From NCBI GenBank assembly GCA_017429945.1, contig JAFRNY010000040.1, positions 1 to 61,157 of the forward strand: a DNA stretch of 61,157 nt. The letters run 5' to 3'. This DNA is from Bacteroidaceae bacterium. GTDB lineage: Bacteria > Bacteroidota > Bacteroidia > Bacteroidales > Bacteroidaceae. Position numbers and translations under genes: made by a program. Of the stretch, positions 14,777 to 24,229 are shown piece after piece. The notes beneath the pieces are model-generated. The model ran no database searches. It was not told the origin of the DNA and worked only from the letters and a program-made list of their open reading frames with translations. Position 1 is the first letter of the stretch. Every line of letters begins with the position of its first letter.

Positions 14777-16114
14777 ATGAAAGCAGCATTCCTCATTGCA
14801 GCGCCCATGAGCGGTTCGGGCAAGACGACAGTGGCACGCGGGCTTATGGCCCTGCTCGCCAGGCAGGGCTTGCGCGTGCAGCCCTTCAAGTGCGGCCCCG
14901 ACTATATCGACACTAAATTTCACCAGGCTGCTTGCGGACGGCCATCAATCAACCTCGACACGTTTATGGCATCAGAGGAGCACGTGCGCGAACTCTTCGA
15001 TTGCTACACCCTCGGCGGCGACGGCGCACCGGTATGGGCACAAGAGCCCGCCGATGTGGCCGTGGTAGAAGGCATGATGGGCCTCTTCGACGGGTTCGAC
15101 CGCGATCGCGGCTCCTGTGCCGACATCGCCCGCGTACTGGACATTCCTATCGTCCTCGTCGTAGATGCCCGCTCGGCGGCTTACTCCATGGCGGCATTAC
15201 TGAAGGGATTCATCGGTTTTCGGACCGACCTACGATTCGCCGGCGTCATTTTTAATAAAGTAGGTAGCCCGCGCCACGCCGCAATGCTCCGTGAGGTGGC
15301 CGGCGAGGTGGGCATACCATATCTCGGCTGCATCCCTAAAGCGGCAGCACTGGAGCAAGGCTCGCGCTATCTCGGGCTCGATTTCTCGAAGAACGGCAGC
15401 GCAGGCGAACTCATGGACGTTCTCGAGGCCAACGTGGATTATACAAAACTTCTCGAAAATACGACCGGTTGCATAAGCCGATTCAACCGGTCGCACAGGC
15501 CAATTCAACCGGTCGCACAGGCCGATGCGACCGGTCGCATTTTTGTGGCTCGCAATGCAGAATCTTTTTCGTTCATCTACACCGAGACGCTCGACCTCCT
15601 GCGCCAGCGCGGACACATCGTTTTCTTTGATCCTGAGACCGACATTCCACAGTTCGACGACGCCTTGTTGCTGTACCTCCCGGGCGGCTACCCCGAGAAA
15701 CACCTTGCCGCTCTCGTCAGGGCCGAGCGCACGCGGCTAGCCATCAGAGACTTCGCCGCGGCGGGCGGACGTATCATTGCCGAATGCGGTGGAATGATGT
15801 ACTTGTGCAACGAGATTATCACTGATGAAGGCGCTTCTCCCATGTGCGGTGTGCTGCCCTACTCCATCAGCGCCCGGCAGGCCGACCGCCGTCTGGCGCT
15901 GGGCTACCGCCGGTTCTGTCTCGACGGCCACGAACTGCGAGGCCACGAGTTCCACTACACCCGCTTCGCCGACCCTCAGCCGCCCTCGGCCGTACAGGTC
16001 TTCAAAGCAAAAGGCGAGCCCGTGGCCACGCCTATTCTACGTGAAGCCAACGTGCTCGCCAGTTACGCTCATCTCTCGGCCGAAGCCATAGCTGCGTTTG
16101 CAAGTCTATATTAG
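14777..16114 (+). CDS. cobB: Cobyrinate a,c-diamide synthase
   Basis: A 445-aa CobB/CbiA enzyme, cytoplasmic, amidating carboxylates a and c of the corrin ring with glutamine and ATP. The N-terminal P-loop is APMSGSGKTTVARGLMALL; further landmarks are FKCGPDYIDTKFHQ, VEGMMGLFDGFD, and a C-terminal glutamine amidotransferase (LYLPGGYPEKH, AECGGMMYL with the catalytic Cys). It lies 2 bp after a sulfatase gene and outside the riboswitch-controlled cluster, an unexpected pairing. Residues about 228-255, between the synthetase and amidotransferase domains, are translated from a 22-bp-period repeat array. Its stop codon overlaps that of the convergent ATPase gene (TTAG shared). Confidence 0.94.
   Translation: MKAAFLIAAPMSGSGKTTVARGLMALLARQGLRVQPFKCGPDYIDTKFHQAACGRPSINLDTFMASEEHVRELFDCYTLGGDGAPVWAQEPADVAVVEGMMGLFDGFDRDRGSCADIARVLDIPIVLVVDARSAAYSMAALLKGFIGFRTDLRFAGVIFNKVGSPRHAAMLREVAGEVGIPYLGCIPKAAALEQGSRYLGLDFSKNGSAGELMDVLEANVDYTKLLENTTGCISRFNRSHRPIQPVAQADATGRIFVARNAESFSFIYTETLDLLRQRGHIVFFDPETDIPQFDDALLLYLPGGYPEKHLAALVRAERTRLAIRDFAAAGGRIIAECGGMMYLCNEIITDEGASPMCGVLPYSISARQADRRLALGYRRFCLDGHELRGHEFHYTRFADPQPPSAVQVFKAKGEPVATPILREANVLASYAHLSAEAIAAFASLY
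15461..15541. repeat. 22-bp-period ACCGGT array inside cobB
   Basis: ACCGGT cores begin at 15464, 15486, 15508 and 15530, exactly 22 bp apart. The cores sit in palindromic contexts (CGACCGGTTG, GCGACCGGTCGC), and two consecutive units are identical over about 20 bp (ATTCAACCGGTCGCACAGGC). The array is open in the cobB frame; since 22 is 1 modulo 3, the copies are read successively as FNRSHR, IQPVAQ and DATGRI. Confidence 0.9.
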
Positions 16115-18810
16115 CCTTTTGCTTTTATCCTTGCCTTAAGCCAACGCACGAGCTCGCCTATGAGGAGAACCGGCGAGGTGGCAACGATGATAAACAGAAA
16201 CTCGTCGGCCTGCAGCGGCACAACATTAAACATAGTGCCGCCCAGCTGTACGATTAAAATCTGCCCGAGGAATATCAGGGCAACTATCGTGCGGAACTCA
16301 CTGCAACCGCGCAAATCGAAGGCGCTGCGACCGGTGAGGAAGGCGCGGGCATTGAAAAGGTTCCAGAACTGAAGCATGACGAACGTGGTGAAGAAAATGC
16401 TCAGCTCATAGGGCGAGAGGCTATCGTGAACCCAGCGCTGCTGCCCATGGACTATGAGGGCAAAGAATTCGCTGAGGTCGTGCACGGCGGCATGCTCAAG
16501 AATCCATAGCAGCGCCGTCATCAGAACAAAGAACAAGCCTCCTACGCCAAGGATGAAATGCCACATAGGCCGCGAGATGATGAACCGCCGGCGGTCGCGA
16601 GGACGCTCCTTCATCACAGCAGGCGTGGGAGGCAGCGAAGCCAGGGCCATGGCAGCGAATGTGTCCATAATCAAGTTTACCCACAACATCTGAGTGACTG
16701 TCAGCGGAGCATCAGTCCCCATAAAGGCTCCTGAGAGCACGGTGAGGCAGGCGCAGACGTTCACCGTCATCTGGAATAGGATGAAGCGCTGGATGTTGCG
16801 GTAGAGTGAGCGGCCCCACATGACGGCTCGCCCTATGCTGGCGAAGGAATTGTCTATAATAGTGATGTCGGATGCCTCCTTGGCTACGGCCGTGCCGTCG
16901 CCCATCGAGAGACCTACGTGGGCCGCCTTCAGCGCAGGGGCATCGTTAGTGCCGTCGCCCGTCACGGCTACGACCTCGCCTCTGGCCTGCAAGGCCTCCA
17001 CGAGCCGCTGTTTGTCGGCGGGCCGCGCACGGGCAATGATGGCAATGTCGGCGGCACATGCCTGCAGCTGTTCGTCGGTCATGGCGGCAACTTCGGGACC
17101 AGTGATGATGAGAGACGAGTTGTTTAGCAGGCCTATCTGGCGGGCTATCTCGGCAGCGGTGGCAGGCGTGTCGCCCGTGACTATTTTCACATCGATGCCA
17201 GCCTGCAGGCATTCGCCCACCGCGGCTGGGACATCGGCACGGACTGGATCGGCAATGGCCACGAGGGCATCGAGCACAGGCGTCCCGTCGCCAACGGCAT
17301 GAGCGAGAGCCAGCGTGCGCAAGCCGCGCTGCTGCCATTCACTGAGCAATTTGCTGTCATCCACGTTAGTGGCGCCGCACATGTCCATTACAATTTCCGG
17401 CGCACCCTTAATAAATAATGTATCGCGCGCGCGAAGCGCATCGGCGGCCACACGCGTTGCCATATACTTGCGCTCAGTGGTGAAAGGAGTCTCTTCAATG
17501 ACTACGGCCTCGGAGCGCAGCTTCACGTAATCAATGCCTTGACTGCGCAGCCACAACAGCAGAGCGCCCTCGGTGGGGTTGCCCAGCACGCTGTCGCCAT
17601 CGAGCGAGGCCGTGGAGTTGACGGCAATGTTTGTAGCGATAATATCTCGACATACGCTTTGAGGATCAGCTGAAGGCAGTTCCCTGATTTCGGCGACTCG
17701 CATCTGGTTCTGCGTCAGCGTGCCTGTCTTGTCGGTGCAGATGACAGTGGCGGCGCCCATAGTCTCGCAGGCGTGCATTCGGCGTACGAGATTGTTGGTC
17801 TTGAGCATACGCCTCATGGAATAAGCCAGCGAGAGCGTCACGGCCATAGGCAGGCCTTCGGGCACGGCCACGACTATCAGCGTCACGGCCAGCATGAGCG
17901 ACTGCAGGAAATAGGCAAGGAAATCTATACTGAAGACCGATGATTGAAAGTCGGTCTCGGCAAGCCACATGATGACGCGCCCCAGCACCACGCCTGCAGC
18001 AATGGCATAACTGGCACGCGAGATGAGAAGGCCCAGGCGGTCGAGCTGCTCGTTCAAGGGCGTGCGAACCGACGAGTCGATCTGCACCTCGCTGAATACG
18101 TGCCCGGCTTCGGTCTTGTCGCCAACGGCACTCACGCGCATGAGGCCGTGCCCCTCGAGGAGCTTTGTGCCGCGAAGCACGTAGTCGGTAGGATATGTGG
18201 CGTCGGGGTCGCGCTCTTCGGCGAGCGATGATTTGTGGCATACGGGTTCACCCGTGAGCGACGATTCGTCCACCTGCATCTGGGTGGCTTCGAGAAGCTG
18301 GCCGTCGGCCGGTATCTCATCGCCCGTGGCAAGCAACACGATATCGCCCACGACAATGTCGGCGCGCGGCACCTTCGTCTCATGGCCGTCGCGAACTACG
18401 CGCACAGGCTCGTGGTCGTTCTGCTGATTCAGCAGGGCAAACTCGCGATCGGCTTTCTGCTCAAACCAAAAGGCCAGTCCCGTGGCCAAAGCTATGGCCA
18501 TAATTATGCCTACAGGTTCGAAGAATGCCGTAGCGTCGGCCCCCAGACCGAAATATTCGTAGAAAGAAATCGTCACACTCAGCAGGGCTGCGACGATGAG
18601 GATGACGATGAGAGGGTCGGCAAACTTGGCCGCAAGCTTGCGCCACCAAGGTGTGCGCTCGCGTTGCGAGAGGACATTAGAGCCGTGCTGTGCGCGCGAA
18701 GCAGCGACCTCAGCAGCCGTAAGGCCTTGAAGAAGGCTTCCGGCTGAACGGAGGCCTGCGGCGCTGTCGGCGCTCGGGTGTGGATTATGTTTTGAGTCTG
18801 ATTGTTTCAT
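16111..18810 (-). CDS. Calcium-translocating P-type ATPase (PMCA-type)
   Basis: An 899-aa P2-type cation ATPase of the inner membrane. It shows the phosphorylation motif CTDKTGTLTQNQM, the actuator motif SSLTGEPVCHKS, the hinge VTGDGTNDAPALKAAHVGLSMG, and a transport-site segment VAVPEGLPMAV in the fourth membrane helix, typical of Ca2+ pumps. About ten membrane segments are visible, with a long C-terminal membrane domain. The N-terminal LLQGLTAAEVAASRAQHGSN is the usual cation-ATPase N domain. The predicted -7 element ends only 8 bp before the ATG, so the mRNA may have almost no leader. It is convergent with cobB, the stop codons overlapping. Na+ or mixed specificity cannot be excluded. Confidence 0.92.
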   Translation of the reverse strand: MKQSDSKHNPHPSADSAAGLRSAGSLLQGLTAAEVAASRAQHGSNVLSQRERTPWWRKLAAKFADPLIVILIVAALLSVTISFYEYFGLGADATAFFEPVGIIMAIALATGLAFWFEQKADREFALLNQQNDHEPVRVVRDGHETKVPRADIVVGDIVLLATGDEIPADGQLLEATQMQVDESSLTGEPVCHKSSLAEERDPDATYPTDYVLRGTKLLEGHGLMRVSAVGDKTEAGHVFSEVQIDSSVRTPLNEQLDRLGLLISRASYAIAAGVVLGRVIMWLAETDFQSSVFSIDFLAYFLQSLMLAVTLIVVAVPEGLPMAVTLSLAYSMRRMLKTNNLVRRMHACETMGAATVICTDKTGTLTQNQMRVAEIRELPSADPQSVCRDIIATNIAVNSTASLDGDSVLGNPTEGALLLWLRSQGIDYVKLRSEAVVIEETPFTTERKYMATRVAADALRARDTLFIKGAPEIVMDMCGATNVDDSKLLSEWQQRGLRTLALAHAVGDGTPVLDALVAIADPVRADVPAAVGECLQAGIDVKIVTGDTPATAAEIARQIGLLNNSSLIITGPEVAAMTDEQLQACAADIAIIARARPADKQRLVEALQARGEVVAVTGDGTNDAPALKAAHVGLSMGDGTAVAKEASDITIIDNSFASIGRAVMWGRSLYRNIQRFILFQMTVNVCACLTVLSGAFMGTDAPLTVTQMLWVNLIMDTFAAMALASLPPTPAVMKERPRDRRRFIISRPMWHFILGVGGLFFVLMTALLWILEHAAVHDLSEFFALIVHGQQRWVHDSLSPYELSIFFTTFVMLQFWNLFNARAFLTGRSAFDLRGCSEFRTIVALIFLGQILIVQLGGTMFNVVPLQADEFLFIIVATSPVLLIGELVRWLKARIKAKG

Positions 18811-18818
18811 TTACAAGG

Positions 18819-18826
18819 CAAAAGTA
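18819..18826 (-). promoter_or_regulatory. -7 promoter element of the P-type ATPase gene
   Basis: TACTTTTG on the minus strand, 8 bp before the ATG, which implies a leaderless or near-leaderless transcript. Confidence 0.6.
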
Positions 18827-18890
18827 AAATCTTTTTAGCACTTAAGCAAAATATTATAAGCTGAAAAGGTGGCGGCCTTACATTTTTTAT

Positions 18891-18898
18891 TACCTTTG
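18891..18898 (+). promoter_or_regulatory. -7 promoter element of the S9 peptidase gene
   Basis: TACCTTTG, about 60 bp upstream of the preferred ATG at 18960. Confidence 0.65.
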
Positions 18899-18959
18899 CG
18901 GCAGAATAAATAAGTTTTTAATAATGGCCACGCCATTTTCTCACGACAATTATCACACT

Positions 18960-21479
18960 ATGAATTCCCGCATCCTTATGCTCGCAGCCCTCTTGGCTGC
19001 AGGCTCCGCAGCGATGGCCGACGACTCATCGCCGGCAAGCATCGCCGTGACACAATTCACCTACGTAGGTCCGCTCGCCGTGCCCACACCAATTGCCACC
19101 GACAGCGTTGACCTCAAGTCAAAACCCTTTGATGCCAAGAGCCTGCTGCGCACGCCACTGCGAACTGATGCTTTGCGCGATGCGGCCGTGAAGTCTGACA
19201 GCATCATAGCGCTGACGGCCGATACGCAGGCTGCGGCCTTGCACCTGGCAGGCTTCAGCCTCACCAACAGTTCGTTCACTAAAGCTACTATTAACGTCAA
19301 AGGCTGCAAGGATTTCGAACTGACTGTCGACGGCAAGAGCCAGCGCGCAGGACAAGCTATAACACTACTGCCTGCCACGCACGAAGTAGTAGTAAAAGCA
19401 CTCACCACGCAAGGCAAGCCCGACACACTGCGCATAAGCATCAGGCCCGACAAGGACGGCATAATCACCCTCGCCCCCAAGGCAGGCATTGACCGCCCGT
19501 ACACCTACGACGACCTGCTGCGCGACTGGCACTACACGAGCCTGGCACTCTCGCCAAACGGCAAGTTGGCCATCGTCAGCCTCTACAACTACAGCACCGA
19601 TGGCAAGGCGAACTACAGGCACGAAGTGCGCGAGCTCGGCAGCGGACGTGTGATTGAATCGCGCCAAGGATTACGTTGGATGCCACGCACAAACCGCTAT
19701 CTCGTCACCCGCACGGCAGCTGACGGCCGCCGCGCGCTGGTGAGCATTGACCCTCTTACACGCGACGAGACGACATTGACGCCCGACCTGCCCGAAGGTT
19801 CCTGGCAGATGTTGCCTAACGAGCGACAGCTGGTATACGTCATACAAGACAATGGCGAGCAGGAGAAGAACCGCGACGTGCACGAAGTGGTGCACCCCGA
19901 CGACCGCCAACCTGGCTGGCGCTCGCGCTCGCACCTGGCACTCTACGACCTCGCCACGGGACTCATGCGCCCCCTCACGAGCGGCTACAACAGTATCAGC
20001 CTGCAGGACATCAGCGCCGACAGCCGCTACCTGCTCTTCTCGAAATACGAGGACGACATAGCCCGTATGCGCCCGACTACGCTAGCGTCGCTCTTCCGCC
20101 TCAATCTCGAGACCATGGCTGTGGACACACTCGTATGGCACGACGGTTTCCTCGAAGGGGCACACTTCTCGCCCAATGGCCGCCAGGTGCTGCTCGAAGG
20201 TTCGCCCGAGGCACTGGGAGGCATTGGAAATGTAGTGCCTGAAGGCCGCGTGCCGAGCATGATCGACAAGCAACTCTACATGATGGACCTCGACAAGCCT
20301 CAACGCCCAGCTGACGGAATGGTGCGCTTTGCCACACGCCCCCTGACGCGCGACTTCAACCCTTCGGTCTCGCGCACAGCCTGGAGCACGGCCGACGGCA
20401 TGATCTACTTAACGGCCGAGGACCGCGACTTCATCCATCTCTTCCGCCTTGATCCTAAGAGCTATAAGATTACGCTCGTAGATACGAAGGAGGACGTGGT
20501 CTCACGCTTCGCTCTGGCCTCAAATGCACCAGTGATGATGTACTCCGGCCAAAGCGCAACGAACGCCGACCGCCTCTATACGTTGCAGACTCGACAGCTG
20601 AAAGCTACGCTCGCCGAAGCCCCCAATGCCGAACAACACAGCAAGCTGCGACTGAGCAACTGCCACGCCTGGACTTACGTCAACGCTCAGGGCGACTCCG
20701 TCTGCTGTCGCTACTACCTGCCACCGACCTTCGACCCTTCGAAGAAATATCCAATGCTCACCTATTACTATGGCGGATGCTCGCCCACGTCGCGCTACTT
20801 CGACAGCCGCTATTCGCCTCAGGTCTTCACGGCCGAGGGCTACATATTCCTCGTCGTGAACCCCAGCGGCGCCACAGGTTTCGGCCAGGAATGGTCGTCG
20901 CGCCACGTAAACACCGCCGGCAAGGGCGTAGCCGAAGATATCATAGGCGCCGTGAAGACGTTCGCTGCCGAGCACCCATGGGTGAATGCAGCGAAGATAG
21001 GATGTTTCGGAGCCAGCTACGGTGGATTCATGACGCAATACCTGCAGACGCAGACAGATATCTTCGCAGCCGCAATCTCGCACGCCGGCATCAGCGACCA
21101 CACCAGCTACTGGGGCGAAGGCTTCTGGGGCTACAGCTACAGCCAGACATCAATGGGCGGCAGCTATCCCTGGACGCGCAAAGACCTCTATGTGGACCAG
21201 AGCCCACTCTTCAACGCCGACAAGATCCACACGCCGCTGCTCTTCCTCCACGGCACGGCCGACACCAACGTACCCGTGGGCGAGAGCATTCAGATGTACA
21301 CCGCGCTGAAGCTGCTGGGGCGCCCGACGGCTCTCGTGCTCGTCGAAGGCGAGAACCACCACATCCTCAACTATCAGAAGAGCATCGACTGGCAGCACAC
21401 CATGGAAGCGTGGTTCGCACGCTGGCTGAAAGATGAGCCCGAATGGTGGCAGACGATGTACCCCGACAAGAAACTTTAG
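18960..21479 (+). CDS. S9 family prolyl oligopeptidase / dipeptidyl peptidase
   Basis: An 839-aa secreted serine peptidase. ATG 18960 gives a clean signal peptide (MNSRILMLAALLAAGSAAMA); an in-frame ATG at 18924 would add 12 residues. The middle is a beta-propeller (repeated YDLATG- and FSPNG-like blades). The C-terminal alpha/beta-hydrolase has the nucleophile elbow GASYGGFMT, the acid in HGTADTNVP and the histidine in EGENHHIL, the S9 triad. Residues about 30-170 before the propeller look like an additional beta-rich domain containing a PEGA-like stretch (DFELTVDGKSQRAG). It is likely periplasmic and used for peptide or protein degradation. Single gene, followed by a separate promoter for GH53. 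Confidence 0.9.
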   Translation: MNSRILMLAALLAAGSAAMADDSSPASIAVTQFTYVGPLAVPTPIATDSVDLKSKPFDAKSLLRTPLRTDALRDAAVKSDSIIALTADTQAAALHLAGFSLTNSSFTKATINVKGCKDFELTVDGKSQRAGQAITLLPATHEVVVKALTTQGKPDTLRISIRPDKDGIITLAPKAGIDRPYTYDDLLRDWHYTSLALSPNGKLAIVSLYNYSTDGKANYRHEVRELGSGRVIESRQGLRWMPRTNRYLVTRTAADGRRALVSIDPLTRDETTLTPDLPEGSWQMLPNERQLVYVIQDNGEQEKNRDVHEVVHPDDRQPGWRSRSHLALYDLATGLMRPLTSGYNSISLQDISADSRYLLFSKYEDDIARMRPTTLASLFRLNLETMAVDTLVWHDGFLEGAHFSPNGRQVLLEGSPEALGGIGNVVPEGRVPSMIDKQLYMMDLDKPQRPADGMVRFATRPLTRDFNPSVSRTAWSTADGMIYLTAEDRDFIHLFRLDPKSYKITLVDTKEDVVSRFALASNAPVMMYSGQSATNADRLYTLQTRQLKATLAEAPNAEQHSKLRLSNCHAWTYVNAQGDSVCCRYYLPPTFDPSKKYPMLTYYYGGCSPTSRYFDSRYSPQVFTAEGYIFLVVNPSGATGFGQEWSSRHVNTAGKGVAEDIIGAVKTFAAEHPWVNAAKIGCFGASYGGFMTQYLQTQTDIFAAAISHAGISDHTSYWGEGFWGYSYSQTSMGGSYPWTRKDLYVDQSPLFNADKIHTPLLFLHGTADTNVPVGESIQMYTALKLLGRPTALVLVEGENHHILNYQKSIDWQHTMEAWFARWLKDEPEWWQTMYPDKKL

Positions 21480-21532
21480 CGCCGCAGAAGCAAAAAGGCT
21501 GACGAAAATGATGCGCTTTCGGAAAAAGTGTG

Positions 21533-21540
21533 TACTTTTG
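21533..21540 (+). promoter_or_regulatory. -7 promoter element of the GH53 gene
   Basis: TACTTTTG, with a leader of about 20 nt before ATG 21568. Confidence 0.65.
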
Positions 21541-21567
21541 TCCTTCGAAAGGTAACAGTTATCACGA

Positions 21568-22752
21568 ATGAAAAGACTCAAAACGATAGTTACATTTGGA
21601 GCTGCATTGCTCTCAGGGATGATGTTCGCCCAAGCCCCAGCCTTCGTGCACGGAGCCGACGTCAGTTGGTGCACCGAGATGGAAGCCTCGGGCAAGCGCT
21701 TCTACAACGCAGCCGGCGAGCAGACCGAAATGATGACGCTGCTCAGGCAGTGCGGCCTCGAAGCCGTGCGACTGCGCGTGTGGGTTAATCCGGAAACGGC
21801 CTACGGCAAGTGGTCAGACAAGGCCGATGTCCTGGCCAAAGCCCGACGTGCTAAGGCCCAAGGGCTTGCCGTGATGATCGACTTCCACTACAGCGATTTC
21901 TTCGCCGATCCCAGCCGCCAGAGCAAGCCTTCAGCATGGGCGGCACTCAGCGCCAGCGCCCTTAAGCAAGCTGTAGCCGACCATACGAAAGAGGTGCTTG
22001 AAGCTCTGAAAGCTGAAGGCATAGAACCCGCATGGGTGCAGGTGGGCAACGAGACGCGCAGCGGCATGGTATGGGACGACGGACGAATCGACTGGTCGAA
22101 GAGCGGCTCTGCCGCCTGGGCCGGATACGTAGCGCTCAGCAATGCCGGCTACGACGCCGTGAAGAGCGTGCTGCCCAACGCAAAGGTGATAGTGCACATT
22201 GACAAAGGCCCGGAGGACAACGTCTGGTTCTTCAGGGACTTCAAGAAATATGGCGGCAAGTTCGACATGATAGGCCTCTCGCACTATCCCGAATCAGACT
22301 GGAAGAACGAGAACGCCAAGACGGCCGCCAACGTGAAGACGCTGGCAGCGCAGTTCGGAGTGCCGGTGATGATCGTGGAAACAGGCTACGCGGCCAGCAA
22401 CGAGACGCTGGCCGGGCAGGTCATGACTGACTTTGTCAGTCGCATCAAGGGCCTGAGCCAATGCGCAGGCGTATTCTACTGGGAGCCCGAAGTCTATGGA
22501 TGGTGGAAGCCCGAGTACTATTCCCGTCTGGGGTGGAACGCTTACAACAAAGGAGCTTTCACTGCAGAAGGGCGCCCCTCGGCCGCTCTAGCACCTTTCT
22601 TCGGTCCGGCCGACGCCATCAGCGCGGCACAAGAGAACGCAGGCGCGAGCATGCGGACCTACGACATCGCCGGCCGTGCGGCAGCCCCTCGGCATCACGG
22701 TCTCCTCATCGAAGTAAAAGGCAACAAAGCACGCAAAGTGCTTCGCTGGTAA
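21568..22752 (+). CDS. Arabinogalactan endo-beta-1,4-galactanase, GH53
   Basis: A 394-aa secreted endo-galactanase with a signal peptide (MKRLKTIVTFGAALLSGMMFAQ). The TIM barrel carries the GH53 signatures GADVSWCTEME, VRLRVWVNP, IDFHYSDFFADP, the acid/base glutamate in WVQVGNETRSGM and the nucleophile glutamate in MIVETGYA. It cleaves beta-1,4-galactan side chains of pectin. The final 40 residues (SMRTYDIAGRAAAPRHHGLLIEV) resemble a degenerate C-terminal sorting-type tail, though no full domain can be defended. It has its own promoter. No SusCD pair lies nearby. Confidence 0.94.
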   Translation: MKRLKTIVTFGAALLSGMMFAQAPAFVHGADVSWCTEMEASGKRFYNAAGEQTEMMTLLRQCGLEAVRLRVWVNPETAYGKWSDKADVLAKARRAKAQGLAVMIDFHYSDFFADPSRQSKPSAWAALSASALKQAVADHTKEVLEALKAEGIEPAWVQVGNETRSGMVWDDGRIDWSKSGSAAWAGYVALSNAGYDAVKSVLPNAKVIVHIDKGPEDNVWFFRDFKKYGGKFDMIGLSHYPESDWKNENAKTAANVKTLAAQFGVPVMIVETGYAASNETLAGQVMTDFVSRIKGLSQCAGVFYWEPEVYGWWKPEYYSRLGWNAYNKGAFTAEGRPSAALAPFFGPADAISAAQENAGASMRTYDIAGRAAAPRHHGLLIEVKGNKARKVLRW

Positions 22753-22786
22753 TATTACCTTAATACATTAATTTAAGTTTCAAACT

Positions 22787-23026
22787 ATGCTTTACGCTCT
22801 CATCGTAGGCCTCGTGGCAGGCCTCCTGGCCGGCTGGATCATGAAAGGCAGCGGCTATGGCATCATCTGGGACATCGTGCTCGGCATCCTCGGCGGTGCC
22901 CTCGGCGGCTGGCTCTTTGAGAAGCTCAACATCTCATGGGGCGGCTTGGCCGGACAGATAGGCACAGCCGTAGTCGGGGCAGTGATCCTGATTGCAATCT
23001 GCCGCATGATAGCCGGCAAGAAGTAA
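22787..23026 (+). CDS. GlsB/YeaQ/YmgE family small membrane protein
   Basis: A 79-aa protein with three hydrophobic glycine-rich segments (LIVGLVAGLLAGWIMKG, WDIVLGILGGALGGWLF, IGTAVVGAVILIAIC), typical of the transglycosylase-associated / stress-response membrane family. The molecular function is unknown. It starts 34 bp after the GH53 stop and may be co-transcribed. Confidence 0.88.
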   Translation: MLYALIVGLVAGLLAGWIMKGSGYGIIWDIVLGILGGALGGWLFEKLNISWGGLAGQIGTAVVGAVILIAICRMIAGKK

Positions 23027-23043
23027 GTCGGGAGCCGACATAT

Positions 23044-23051
23044 TACTTTTG
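23044..23051 (+). promoter_or_regulatory. -7 promoter element of gmd
   Basis: TACTTTTG in the 117-bp gap before gmd, giving a leader of about 85 nt. Confidence 0.5.
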
Positions 23052-23143
23052 ACGGTCAGACCAACAGGCGCAAGCCAGTTGGCCCGTTGATTGTTATGTG
23101 TAACGAATTAACAGTTTTATCATACATAAACACTCATCTCTAA

Positions 23144-24226
23144 ATGTCAAAAATAGCTTTAATCACCGGCATCACTGGCCAAGACGGCTCGTTCCTTGCC
23201 GAGTTCCTGATACAGAAGGGCTACGAGGTACATGGTATCATGCGCCGCAGCTCTTCGTTCAACACCGGGCGCATCGAGCATCTCTATCTCGACGAATGGG
23301 TTCGCGATATGAAGAAGAAGCGCCTCGTGAACCTCCACTGGGGCGATATGACCGACTCCTCGTCGCTCATACGCATCATCAGCGAGGTGCAGCCCGACGA
23401 AATCTACAACCTTGCAGCCCAGAGCCATGTGAAGGTGAGCTTCGACGTTCCCGAGTTCACGGCCGATGCCGATGCGCTTGGCGTGCTCAGGCTGTTGGAG
23501 GCAGTGCGCATAGTGGGGTTAGCCGACAAGTGCCGCATCTACCAGGCGTCGACGTCGGAGCTCTTCGGTCTGGTGCAGGAAGTGCCACAGCGCGAGACTA
23601 CGCCCTTCTACCCCCGCTCGCCCTACGGCGTAGCCAAGCTCTATGGCTATTGGATTATGAAGAACTATCGCGAGAGCTATGGTATGTACTGCTGCAACGG
23701 CATCCTCTTCAACCACGAGAGCGAGCGCCGCGGCGAGACGTTCGTCACGCGTAAGATCACCTTGGCTGCAGCGCGCATAGCCCAAGGCTTCCAGGACAAG
23801 CTATACCTCGGCAACCTGAATGCCCTGCGCGACTGGGGCTATGCCCGCGACTATGTGGAATGCATGTGGCTGATTCTTCAGCAGGAGCAGCCCGACGACT
23901 TCGTGATTGCCACGGGACAATACCACAGCGTGCGCGAGTTCTGCTCGCTGGCATTCAAGGAAGTGGGCATCGAGTTGACGTGGGAAGGCGAGGGCGTGAA
24001 TGAGCGAGGAGTTGACGTCAATACCGGTCGTGTGATCGTAGAGGTTGACCCCAAGTATTTCCGCCCGGCTGAGGTCGAACAGTTGCTCGGCGACCCCACG
24101 AAGGCCAAGACGCAGCTTGGCTGGAATCCTCAGAAGACGAGTTTCGAGGAATTGGTCCGCATAATGGTGGAGCACGACATGAAAAAGGTGCGCAAACTCT
24201 ATCTCCGCCAGCAGATGGAGGACTGA
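23144..24226 (+). CDS. gmd: GDP-mannose 4,6-dehydratase
   Basis: A 360-aa short-chain dehydrogenase/reductase-type enzyme that converts GDP-mannose to GDP-4-keto-6-deoxymannose, the first step to GDP-L-fucose and related sugars. The NADP-binding motif is [14 protein letters not shown], with RRSSSFNT, the catalytic STSELFG and [10 protein letters not shown] (Tyr-xxx-Lys). The length is normal for the family. The usual partner, GDP-fucose synthase, is not in the window. It faces a CapD/WbpM-like gene across a large inverted repeat, consistent with surface polysaccharide synthesis. Confidence 0.96.
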   Translation: MSKIALITGITGQDGSFLAEFLIQKGYEVHGIMRRSSSFNTGRIEHLYLDEWVRDMKKKRLVNLHWGDMTDSSSLIRIISEVQPDEIYNLAAQSHVKVSFDVPEFTADADALGVLRLLEAVRIVGLADKCRIYQASTSELFGLVQEVPQRETTPFYPRSPYGVAKLYGYWIMKNYRESYGMYCCNGILFNHESERRGETFVTRKITLAAARIAQGFQDKLYLGNLNALRDWGYARDYVECMWLILQQEQPDDFVIATGQYHSVREFCSLAFKEVGIELTWEGEGVNERGVDVNTGRVIVEVDPKYFRPAEVEQLLGDPTKAKTQLGWNPQKTSFEELVRIMVEHDMKKVRKLYLRQQMED

Positions 24227-24229
24227 CTG

